Assembly (NCBI GenBank): GCA_944359625.1
Contig: CALVSW010000009.1
Location: forward strand, 1 to 41,306
Reading direction: 5' to 3'
Length of the DNA stretch: 41,306 nt
Source: an uncultured Bacilli bacterium
GTDB taxonomy: Bacteria > Bacillota_I > Bacilli_A > RF39 > UBA660
Shown: in pieces, positions 23,862 through 31,800 of the stretch
How the letters are laid out: every line of letters begins with the position of its first letter
Numbering within the stretch: position 1 is the stretch's first letter
The notes under the pieces: model-generated
Told to the model about the DNA's origin: nothing
Database searches by the model: none
The model's input: only the letters and a program-made list of their open reading frames with translations
Translations under genes and position numbers: made by a program

Positions 23862-24638
23862 ATGAGTAGATATAAAGTAGATATAACGGGGATAAATACT
23901 AATGAATTAGAAGTATTATCTAATGAAGAAATGTTAAATTTATTTATAGAATATAAAAATGGTAATACTTCTTTAAAAGATAAATTAGTAACATATAATT
24001 TAAAATTAGTTTTAAGTATTTTAAAACGTTTTAATAAAGAAAAATATAATATGGATGATTTATTTCAAATAGGATGTATTGGTTTAATTAAAGCTGTAGA
24101 TAATTTTGATTTAAGTTTTAATTGTTTATTTTCTACCTATGCAGTTCCTTTAATACTGGGAGAAATAAAAAGATATATTAGGGATAATACATCTTTAAGA
24201 ATTAGTCGAAGTATTAAAGATAATGCTTATCATATTATTAAATTTAAAGAAGATTATTTAAATAAATATGGTAAAGAACCAAGTAATAAAGAAATTGCTG
24301 ATTATTTACAAATTCCTGAATATGATATTGCTACTTGTTTAGATAGTTTATGTGAACCAGTTAGTATATTTGAACCAATATATAATGATGGAGGGGACAC
24401 TATATACTTATTTGATCAATTAGCTGATAGAAAAGACTTAAAGTCTGATAAAGATGGATTAATATCTTTAAAAAGAGGTTTAGAAAGTATTAAAGAAAGA
24501 GAAAGACTTGTCTTAGAACAAAGATATTTAATAGGTAAAACCCAAACAGAAATTGCCAATATATTAAATATTAGTCAAGCTCAAGTATCTAGAATTGAAA
24601 AAAGTGCAATAAGAACATTAAGAAAAATAATTAAATGA
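23862..24638 (+). CDS. sigG: RNA polymerase sporulation sigma factor SigG
   Basis: The forespore-specific sigma factor that turns on late forespore genes. The start MSRYKVDITGINTNELEVLSNEEM aligns with SigG of Bacillus, including the SigG-specific N-terminal tail that SigF lacks. Region 2 has DDLFQIGCIGLIKAVDNFDLS and FSTYAVPLILGEIKRYIRDN. A region 3 block reads EPVSIFEPIYNDGGD. Region 4 has an HTH ending QAQVSRIEKSAIRTLRK. 258 aa matches the family. AGGAGG precedes ATG 23862. It is monocistronic here, without the spoIIGA-sigE neighbours of Bacillus, and is followed directly by a foreign gene fragment. Confidence 0.93.
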   Translation: MSRYKVDITGINTNELEVLSNEEMLNLFIEYKNGNTSLKDKLVTYNLKLVLSILKRFNKEKYNMDDLFQIGCIGLIKAVDNFDLSFNCLFSTYAVPLILGEIKRYIRDNTSLRISRSIKDNAYHIIKFKEDYLNKYGKEPSNKEIADYLQIPEYDIATCLDSLCEPVSIFEPIYNDGGDTIYLFDQLADRKDLKSDKDGLISLKRGLESIKERERLVLEQRYLIGKTQTEIANILNISQAQVSRIEKSAIRTLRKIIK

Positions 24639-24643
24639 TATAA

Positions 24644-24871
24644 AAATCTTTTATGTATGCCGGATTTGCCACCGGATATATGAATCGCTTAACTTATCTC
24701 TACCAAAATGGCAATTATTGGTCCATGTCGCCGTACTATTTCTACTCTGGCATCTTCACTGCTCTCGAGTTCTATCAGGGCGCGACTGGTTGTGCCGGCA
24801 GCAACTGGGTGACCCACGGCTATGGCTTGCGTCCGGTAATCAATCTGCAATCTGATGTTGCGATAATGTAG
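24644..24871 (+). pseudogene. C-terminal fragment of a lectin/FGE-fold variable protein
   Basis: An open frame starting after a TAA at 24641-24643, with an ATG at 24653 but no ribosome site, ends at TAG 24869-24871. It reads as the last 70 residues of a large surface protein: YAGFATGYMN, then YWSMSPYYF, a variable-looking stretch of about 25 residues (24740-24825), and GYGLRPVINL. That pattern is the C-terminal C-type-lectin/FGE-like module that diversity-generating retroelements vary in gut Firmicutes. The fragment is about half G+C by eye, with GCC, GGC, CTC and TTC codons absent from its neighbours, so it is foreign. It lacks the rest of the gene, and no reverse transcriptase is in the window. 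DGR origin is inference. Confidence 0.6.
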
Positions 24872-26759
24872 CTAAATAATTAGTAATTGCTCTACTAATA
24901 TTACAAGTAGTTGGATTATAATAATCACTATTATTATCTGTTTCATAACTAATATTTGGACTAACAACTACTAAAGAATATTGAGGATTTTCTCTTGGAA
25001 AATAACCGGCAAATGTTTGATTAATAGTTGTTATTGTTCCGTCATAATAATTCTGGGCAGTACCCGTTTTACCTACTCCATTATTATCATAACTAATATA
25101 ACCTCTAGCAGTACCATAATTAACAACTTGATAAAATCCTTCTTGAATTCTTTCTAAATAAGTTTGATCTAAATTAATATTATCTACTTCTTTAGTATTA
25201 TCTTTTTTAAAGCTTAAATTATATCTTATTCCCTTATTACTAATAGTATTTATATAACTTAGTAATTGTATAGGTGTATAAGTATCATACTGGCCAATAG
25301 CAAAATTAAGTAATAAATCTGCAGATATTTTATCACCAGTAATACCCGTTACTTCTCCAGGATAATCAATATAAGTACTACTACCTAAGCCAAAATGTTT
25401 AAATACATCTCGATAACGATTAAAATCATCTATACTTACTTCTAATTGCATATTTCTTTTATAAGTATTACCAGTAGTTTTAATAGCAGTAATAAATTGA
25501 TAATAGTTACTAGAAGTTTTTAATGCAGTTATATCATCTATGTATCCTAGTTTTTTATAAGAACATTTTTCAGGTACATTATATAATTTTACACAAGAAT
25601 CATTTATTTTCTTACCTATTTCAATGGCATTATTTAAATATCCAACTGTATGACTTGCTCCTTTAATAACGGAACCTACAGTAAAAGAAGAAGTTATTAT
25701 ATCTCTAGTTACATCTTTATAAATAATATTATTATTGTCTTTTAAACGTTGAAACCCACTTATAGCTAATATTCCTCCAGTATTAGGATTACTTATAATT
25801 ACATAAGAACCATTATAATAATTAGTATATTTATAATTTTTAGCTTTTTCGATATTTTCCTTTAAAATTTCATCTAATTTTAACTGAATATTAATATCTA
25901 TATTAAGTATTAAATCTTGGCCTTGTTTTTCTTCTTCTAATAATTCAATACTATTATCTTCTTTTACTATATATTTAGCAGGAGTACCATGTAATAATTC
26001 TTCATAATAAAGTTCTAAACCACTTATCCCTACTATTTCATCAATATTATAACCCCTACTTAAATAATAATCTTTATCTTCATATTGAATCATAGCGGTT
26101 TGACCAATTATTTGGTTTAAAGTATTATAATTATTTACTCTTTCATATTTATAACTACAACTAACCCCTTTTATATCCTCTTCCATAATTAAAGCACATA
26201 AATCATTACTAGCATTATCTAATAATATTTTAGTATCATAATAATATCCTTTATTTAATAAATAATATGTATTAATAGCTATTCTATCTTCTAAACTATA
26301 ATTATTTATTTCATCTTTAATTCTCTCTAATTTTATTTTTTTAATTTCTTCATTACTTATTTTACGATATTCTAAATCTTTAATTTCTTGTTCAGTTAAT
26401 AAATAATTAGTATCATTTGTTAATAAATAAAACTCTTTTAATAAATCTTCTTCTGCTTCTTTAGTTAAATTAAGTACTCTTGTTAATTTATATGCTAAAT
26501 CTATTTCCTCTTCTTTACTTATATTATCTATTTTACGATAGATAATAATAGGTACCTTTTTATTATCAACAATAACATTTCCATTAGTATCTAATATTCT
26601 ACCTCTAGGAGCTGTAAAATTACTAATAACTTTTTGAGTAGATCTACTATATAAAGTTAAATAATAATCATGATTAACTACTCTTATATTTATAAAGCGA
26701 ATTACTAATAAACAGAATATTATACTTATTAATATATAAAATAAATTCTTTTTATTCAT
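24840..26759 (-). CDS. Class B penicillin-binding protein (FtsI/SpoVD/PBP2-like)
   Basis: A transpeptidase that cross-links peptidoglycan outside the membrane. N-terminal span (6-24); the PBP dimer domain begins APRGRILDTNGNVIVD (50-65). The transpeptidase motifs are SVIK (Ser363-Lys366), SSN (416-418) and KTG (564-566). No PASTA domains. 639 aa. The final nine residues (631-639) and the stop are read from the foreign fragment that lies on the other strand, so the native C-terminus was replaced. Whether this PBP serves division, elongation or sporulation cannot be told; no ftsW/rodA neighbour is present. Confidence 0.9.
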   Translation of the reverse strand: MNKKNLFYILISIIFCLLVIRFINIRVVNHDYYLTLYSRSTQKVISNFTAPRGRILDTNGNVIVDNKKVPIIIYRKIDNISKEEEIDLAYKLTRVLNLTKEAEEDLLKEFYLLTNDTNYLLTEQEIKDLEYRKISNEEIKKIKLERIKDEINNYSLEDRIAINTYYLLNKGYYYDTKILLDNASNDLCALIMEEDIKGVSCSYKYERVNNYNTLNQIIGQTAMIQYEDKDYYLSRGYNIDEIVGISGLELYYEELLHGTPAKYIVKEDNSIELLEEEKQGQDLILNIDINIQLKLDEILKENIEKAKNYKYTNYYNGSYVIISNPNTGGILAISGFQRLKDNNNIIYKDVTRDIITSSFTVGSVIKGASHTVGYLNNAIEIGKKINDSCVKLYNVPEKCSYKKLGYIDDITALKTSSNYYQFITAIKTTGNTYKRNMQLEVSIDDFNRYRDVFKHFGLGSSTYIDYPGEVTGITGDKISADLLLNFAIGQYDTYTPIQLLSYINTISNKGIRYNLSFKKDNTKEVDNINLDQTYLERIQEGFYQVVNYGTARGYISYDNNGVGKTGTAQNYYDGTITTINQTFAGYFPRENPQYSLVVVSPNISYETDNNSDYYNPTTCNISRAITNYLATLSQHQIAD

Positions 26760-26826
26760 GATAAAACACCTATTATTAGTATTAATAAATATCTATATTT
26801 CATACAATTTATTAGGTGATAAATAT

Positions 26827-27090
26827 ATGAATAATCTAATATCTTTATATATAAATAAATTATCCTTAAACGATGTTTTTAATTTTGCAAGTAAAAATAA
26901 CATTACTTTAAATAATGAAGAAGCAATATTTATATTAGACTTTATTAAAAAAAATTGGCAAGAAGCATTAGCTAATCCTGATTCTTTAAAAATTGATCAA
27001 TATAAATCAAGATTTAGTGAAGAAAACTTTAATAAAATTAAAAAGTTAATTATCTTTTATCGTAATAAATATGCTAAATATTTAATTTAA
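26827..27090 (+). CDS. DUF2624-like small protein (87 aa)
   Basis: Start ATG 26827, seven bases after AGGTGAT (26813-26819). The frame is open back to 26758, but that stretch has no ribosome site and overlaps the PBP start. The sequence MNNLISLYINKLSLNDVFNFASKNNITLNNEEA resembles the start of YqfT-type DUF2624 proteins (short all-helical, no membrane span). Function unknown. The insertion sequence lies 33 bases beyond its stop. Confidence 0.55.
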   Translation: MNNLISLYINKLSLNDVFNFASKNNITLNNEEAIFILDFIKKNWQEALANPDSLKIDQYKSRFSEENFNKIKKLIIFYRNKYAKYLI

Positions 27091-27122
27091 TGCTACCTAA
27101 TAAATTGTACTATTTTAAAAAT

Positions 27123-27158
27123 AATAAAAGGGGCTGTAATGAAATGAAATAATTTCAT
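27123..27158. repeat. Left terminal inverted repeat of the IS
   Basis: Its reverse complement is identical to 28858-28893. Inside the repeat CTGTAATGAAAT is nearly complementary to ATTTCAT-ACAG that follows (to 27162), so the IS end can form a hairpin by itself. The left copy lacks one T present in the right copy just beyond the perfect part. Confidence 0.85.
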
Positions 27159-28585
27159 ACAGCTTTTTTCTTGGCATTTTTTTGTTTTGGAAAAGGAAAA
27201 TTTTCCTTTTTTAAATCGGATGATTTTTCCCAATAATTACTTTTAATGTTATTACTTTCAATTAAAGTAAACAGCTTCCTGACATTTCTACCTAAACACA
27301 TAAGCATTATTTCACAGGATACCTTATTCAGACCACGTCTTCTTATCCGTTCATAGTTCATATTTTGTTTGATTTCTCCAAAAGTTCCTTCTACCTGAAT
27401 ACTTCGATTAATTCTTATTTCTATGCCATTAGGACTAAGAAGATTTTCTCTTGCTTGTTCCTTTAATAATTCATAATCAGGAATCAACTCATATAATCGA
27501 TAATCTAAATCTTTAATCTTTAATTTTTTCTTACAAATATATGCGTAATCGCAATTATTACAACCTGTAAATCTATATAGTTTGCCTCCCTCATTCCTTT
27601 GGTGATGCCTGAAATCAAAAGGTATTTCTTCACCAATACAAGTATTTAAACATAATACTCCATCATTAAATGTATAAAATAACTGTGGATTCTTTCCGTT
27701 TGCTTCACTTGTCCATGATTGAAATTTTACATAATTATTTATACCATGTTCTCTCATATATTTATAATTTATATAAATTCCGTATCCTGAATCTGCACAT
27801 TCATTTTCTGGGTATTCATTATAATACTTATAATATAAATCATTCATCGGTATAAAAGTATAAAAGTCATCTCGATCTTGAAAGACACCATACATAGTTA
27901 TTAGTCCACTTGATACCATTACTTGAATATTATATCCAGCATGAAAATCATGACTTGTTTTAGAATAATAATCCTCTTTTAACACCATAGCTGTAGCATC
28001 TTTATCTGTTTTATAGTAGGAATTTCTGTTTTCTCCACAAGTTTCTTCTTTTTCTTCATATTCTAGTAATTTGATTAAATATTGAAAAGCCAATTTGTAC
28101 TTTTTTTGTTCTTTGGTTAATCTTTTTCCCTTACCATTTGGTATTGAGTAAATATCTATTTCTTCTTTAGAAATGTATTCATTAATCAATTCATTTAGTT
28201 TACAGCTTTTTATAAAGTTTCTCTCAGTTATTTCAAACCCCATTTCTAACAGTAGTTCTTTAATTTTACTATCTAATCGTTTGTGAAAGGTAGTAGGTTT
28301 CCATACAAATTTATATTTATTAGCATTAGCTTCTATTTTTGTACCATCTAAATATTGGTTACTTATATCTAAGTGAAATTCTTCTATAATAGCTTTGGTT
28401 ATCATAGAAAAAAATTCATATTGATAGGGTAATATATACTTATTAATGCATTCCTTTATTACATTATGACTAGGCTGTACTTGTTGCATCAAATAAATGA
28501 TTCTTAAATCGAATACACATAGTTTTTCTATTTCTCTTAAACTACTTTTGAATTGAGAAAAACAATAAATTATAGTAGCAACCAA
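27155..28585 (-). CDS. IS1182-family DDE transposase (N-terminal frame disrupted)
   Basis: Visible family blocks: YLDGTKIEANANKYKFVWK with the first catalytic Asp80, ADSGYG with the second Asp (about 265), and VEGTFGEIKQNMNYERIRRRG with the Glu. Four cysteines (NCDYAYICKKK region) form the usual zinc-like insert. From TTG 28585 it is 476 aa, but the same frame continues upstream without a start through EEFEKIDKFISILNKS, which is normal transposase sequence. The likely initiator, ATG 28701 with AGGTGAT, is in another frame and stops after MRNSKK at a run of six A (28684-28689). Either a -1 frameshift joins them or a one-base deletion disabled the gene. Confidence 0.85.
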   Translation of the reverse strand: MVATIIYCFSQFKSSLREIEKLCVFDLRIIYLMQQVQPSHNVIKECINKYILPYQYEFFSMITKAIIEEFHLDISNQYLDGTKIEANANKYKFVWKPTTFHKRLDSKIKELLLEMGFEITERNFIKSCKLNELINEYISKEEIDIYSIPNGKGKRLTKEQKKYKLAFQYLIKLLEYEEKEETCGENRNSYYKTDKDATAMVLKEDYYSKTSHDFHAGYNIQVMVSSGLITMYGVFQDRDDFYTFIPMNDLYYKYYNEYPENECADSGYGIYINYKYMREHGINNYVKFQSWTSEANGKNPQLFYTFNDGVLCLNTCIGEEIPFDFRHHQRNEGGKLYRFTGCNNCDYAYICKKKLKIKDLDYRLYELIPDYELLKEQARENLLSPNGIEIRINRSIQVEGTFGEIKQNMNYERIRRRGLNKVSCEIMLMCLGRNVRKLFTLIESNNIKSNYWEKSSDLKKENFPFPKQKNAKKKAV

Positions 28586-28797
28586 ATTATAGGGATTATA
28601 TCCATTTCTTCCGTTTTTCTTTTGTACGTTTTCAATTAAAATTCCTATGTTACTTTTATTTAAAATGGATATAAATTTATCTATTTTTTCGAATTCCTCA
28701 TATCACCTGTTTGAGGGTACTATGAAAATTGGCCTTTTTGTGTTAAAATAATTCATGTGATACAACTTCTTTCGACAATTAGATTGTATCACAAACC

Positions 28798-28828
28798 GCG
28801 TTAGAATCTATATTTTCTAACGCTTTTT
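28798..28828 (+). terminator. Hairpins and terminator at the right end of the IS
   Basis: GCGTTAGA/TCTAACGC stem (28798-28805 with 28816-28823) followed by five T on the plus strand. A second hairpin TGTGATACAA/TTGTATCACA (28756-28765, 28784-28793) precedes it. Together they fill the region between the transposase start and the IS end and may block transcription through the element. Confidence 0.6.
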
Positions 28829-28857
28829 AAATTTTATAATAAACAAAAAAGACTGTA

Positions 28858-28893
28858 ATGAAATTATTTCATTTCATTACAGCCCCTTTTATT
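28858..28893. repeat. Right terminal inverted repeat of the IS
   Basis: Exact reverse complement of 27123-27158, including the GGGGCTGTAATG tip. The 28586-28942 stretch otherwise holds only the transposase N-terminal region, two hairpins and this repeat. Confidence 0.85.
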
Positions 28894-28942
28894 TACTTTC
28901 AAGAAACATTTAAAAACAATTACGCCATATTTGTATTTATAA

Positions 28943-30325
28943 TTAATAATTTTCTAATTTTAAAGTTTTTTCTTTTAACGTACTACCAAGTTCATATCCG
29001 TAATCATATAATTTTTGTAATTCATCATTTGGACATTCAATATTATCTTCTAATATTAAAGTTAAAGGTGAATACCCATCAGGGTAATCTAAAATTTTAA
29101 TGCCTTTTATTTGATCAAACAAGCGCATATAAGTAATAATGTTTTTGTTTGTTAATCGAGTTTGATAGCGCTCAGCTTCATCATCACTCATACATCTATC
29201 TATTATTGTCTTATAATATCTAAGTGGTAGCATTTCGACTATTTCAATATTTTTAATACCAGCACCATTTAATATCCCGAATGTTATTAAGATAGATATA
29301 TAATGTGACGGATTAAAAAAGCGAAAATATTTATCTCTTGGAATTATACTTTTAATTTCAGTATTAACTTTGTTTAATTCAGCAAAATTTAACATTCTCT
29401 GACTAGATTGAGTAGCAAGGATGTGAGCGGTTTTAAAACCATCCTCATTCTTTATTCCTATACGTACAACTGGTAATTCAATTCTTCTATTTGGCAACAT
29501 AAATGAAAAATAATAAGGTGTTTCATATTCAGGTTCACTTTTACGATACATTACATATAAATCATCATTAAAAGCAAAACCTATTTTTTGTGGACTACTT
29601 AATGGGCAAAATGTATGTTCTTTAAGAAACAATGTATATTTCCTAAAAAATTTTATTATGTGTGCAGCATCAGCATTAGTAACATTAAAAATTGTACTTT
29701 CAATTAATGCTTTTATTTTATCTTCTTCACTGGCATATATTTCATTTCTTGCTAAAATATTATAGTATGATGAACTAGTTCTAATAGTATCTATATAATC
29801 TTTTAAAACATCATCAAACTCATCAATATTACTCACATAAATTGGTGGTAATGAATCCTCATTTTTTCTTGCTATATGGCCAAATATCAACGAATTATTT
29901 AAATGACTTATAAATATATCATAATTATTTACTGCCTCTGTATTCCCGTAATCTATTCTTCCAGAGTAGGAAGGACTATAAATTCTTCGCATTACAACAG
30001 TAAATATTGTTAAATAATAATGGCTATTAAAAATATCAATAAATTTCTTTTCATATTCTTTTATATTTTCTACTACATCTTTATTAAAAGAGAAACCATT
30101 ATTTAAAATATTTTCAAAATATTTTCTAATTTCTGGATAGTACTGACTATAATCAAACTTTGATTTATATCCTAAAATATTAGTTAAATAATCTTCTAAA
30201 GTTTGTTCTAACTCTCCATAATCTTTAATATTTAATTTTATACTTTTTTTAGAATCAGCTAAAGATAAATTACTAGCAACATCTAAAAATATTTTAGATA
30301 GTTTAAATTCCTCTTGTTTTTCCAT
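28943..30325 (-). CDS. Unknown cytosolic protein (460 aa)
   Basis: Not recognised. Start placed at ATG 30325 after AGGTGA; the ATG ten codons earlier overlaps that site. No membrane segment or signal. A mostly helical N-terminal half (1-200) and a mixed C-terminal half with FSFMLPNRRIELPVVRIGIKNEDG and FNPSHYISILITFGILNGAGIKNIEIVEMLPLRYY. The second block looks like a conserved structural core. It lies between the IS and asnS, with asnS's terminator just upstream. I cannot propose a function. Confidence 0.75.
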   Translation of the reverse strand: MEKQEEFKLSKIFLDVASNLSLADSKKSIKLNIKDYGELEQTLEDYLTNILGYKSKFDYSQYYPEIRKYFENILNNGFSFNKDVVENIKEYEKKFIDIFNSHYYLTIFTVVMRRIYSPSYSGRIDYGNTEAVNNYDIFISHLNNSLIFGHIARKNEDSLPPIYVSNIDEFDDVLKDYIDTIRTSSSYYNILARNEIYASEEDKIKALIESTIFNVTNADAAHIIKFFRKYTLFLKEHTFCPLSSPQKIGFAFNDDLYVMYRKSEPEYETPYYFSFMLPNRRIELPVVRIGIKNEDGFKTAHILATQSSQRMLNFAELNKVNTEIKSIIPRDKYFRFFNPSHYISILITFGILNGAGIKNIEIVEMLPLRYYKTIIDRCMSDDEAERYQTRLTNKNIITYMRLFDQIKGIKILDYPDGYSPLTLILEDNIECPNDELQKLYDYGYELGSTLKEKTLKLENY

Positions 30326-30383
30326 AATTTTTTCACCTGATACGTATACTAACATAATAGTAAATGTAATACAATAAATTTTT

Positions 30384-30415
30384 AAAAAAAATAAATGTCA
30401 TTTATTGACATTTAT
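30384..30415 (-). terminator. Terminator of the aspS-asnS operon
   Basis: ATAAATGTCA/TGACATTTAT stem (30391-30400 with 30406-30415), five-base loop, then seven T on the minus strand, four bases after the asnS stop. Confidence 0.85.
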
Positions 30416-30418
30416 CAA

Positions 30419-31786
30419 TTAATATTCACAAGAACCAGGTGTTCTAGGATAACTTATTACATCACGAATGTTATCTATACCTGTTAAATACATGATAAGT
30501 CTTTCAAAACCCATACCAAATCCAGAATGAATTGTAGTACCATATTTTCTTAAATTTAAGTACCATTCTATTTCTTTATAATCAATATTAAATTCTTTCA
30601 TTCTAGCAAGTAATTTATCATAATCTTCTTCTCTTTGCGAACCACCCATTAATTCTCCAGCACCAGGCACTTCTAAATCTACAGCTGCTACTGTTTTATT
30701 ATCTGGATTTAATTTCATGTAATATGCTTTAATATCTTTTGGCCAATTCTTAATAAATACTGGTCCATTAAAGTATTCTGTAATATATCTTTCATGTTCT
30801 TTAGCTATATCTTCGTTATAATCGGGTTCAAATTCCCATTTATTAGGAGCTTTTTTTAATATATCAACAACATCTTTATGATCAATACGAACAAATTTAC
30901 TAGAAAGAAGTTTTTCTAATTTTTCTTTTAATCCTTTTTCAACAAATTTATCAAAGAATTCTATTTCATCAGGACAATTTGTTAAAACATATTTAACTAT
31001 ATATTTTAAAAATTCTTCTTCAATATCCATTAATCTATCTAAATCACAAAAACAAATTTCTGGTTCAATCATCCAAAACTCATTAGCATGTGTTTTAGTA
31101 TTAGAGTTTTCCGTTCTAAAAGTTGGGCCAAAAGTATATATTTTTTTATAAGCGTGAGCATAAGTTTCTCCATGTAATTGACCACTACCAGTAATAAAAG
31201 CAGCTTTACCAAATAAATCTTTACTCATATCTACTTTACCATCTTTTTTTGGTAAGTTATTAAAATCGAAAGTAGTAATCTTAAACATTTGATCTGAACC
31301 TTCACAATCAGCTGTAGTAATTAATGGTGTATGAACATAAACATAATTATGTAATCTAAAATATTCATGTATTGCTTGAGCAGCAGTACTTCTTACTCTA
31401 AAGACAGCATTAAATAAATTAGAACGTGGTCTTAAATAAGCAATACTTCTTAAAAATTCTCTAGTATGTCTTTTAGGTTGAATTGGATAATCTTCAGGGC
31501 AATCTCCTAAAAGGGTAATTTTTGAAGCAACTAACTCAATGTCTTGACCTGCTCCAAGTGATTCTTTTAAAGTGCCTGTTACTTCAATTGAAGAACCAAT
31601 ATGGATTTTTTGAATTTCTTCAAAGTCATTTATATCTTTATCATACACTACTTGTAATGTTTTTAGACAAGTTCCATCACCTAAAGCAATAAAACCTAAA
31701 TTAGATTGTTTACGATGATTTTTAACCCATCCACATATTGTAAGTTCTTTATCTAAATATTCTTTTGTAATTTCTTTAATATCCAT
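30419..31786 (-). CDS. asnS: Asparaginyl-tRNA synthetase
   Basis: A class II synthetase that charges tRNA-Asn directly. N-terminal OB-fold anticodon domain (LTICGWVKNHRKQSNLGFIALGDG), catalytic core with motif 2 GPTFRTENSNTKTHANEFWMIEPE, and the typical AsnRS ending with FGMGFERLIMYLTGIDNIRDVISYPRTPGSCEY (motif 3). 455 aa is normal. It follows aspS by 14 bases, and both are read from the T-box-controlled promoter, so Asn and Asp charging are controlled together. Confidence 0.95.
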   Translation of the reverse strand: MDIKEITKEYLDKELTICGWVKNHRKQSNLGFIALGDGTCLKTLQVVYDKDINDFEEIQKIHIGSSIEVTGTLKESLGAGQDIELVASKITLLGDCPEDYPIQPKRHTREFLRSIAYLRPRSNLFNAVFRVRSTAAQAIHEYFRLHNYVYVHTPLITTADCEGSDQMFKITTFDFNNLPKKDGKVDMSKDLFGKAAFITGSGQLHGETYAHAYKKIYTFGPTFRTENSNTKTHANEFWMIEPEICFCDLDRLMDIEEEFLKYIVKYVLTNCPDEIEFFDKFVEKGLKEKLEKLLSSKFVRIDHKDVVDILKKAPNKWEFEPDYNEDIAKEHERYITEYFNGPVFIKNWPKDIKAYYMKLNPDNKTVAAVDLEVPGAGELMGGSQREEDYDKLLARMKEFNIDYKEIEWYLNLRKYGTTIHSGFGMGFERLIMYLTGIDNIRDVISYPRTPGSCEY

Positions 31787-31800
31787 TTTTAATATCCTTT

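Larger units (their letters stand above)
27123..28893. mobile_element. IS1182-family insertion sequence
   Basis: A roughly 1.77-kb element bounded by perfect 36-base inverted repeats (27123-27158 and 28858-28893), with a single DDE transposase on the minus strand. The last seven bases of each repeat are A/T only, so the true tips may be at the GGGG/CCCC (27130 and 28886). No certain target duplication can be read in the AT-rich flanks. It sits between two chromosomal genes and breaks neither. Confidence 0.85.
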
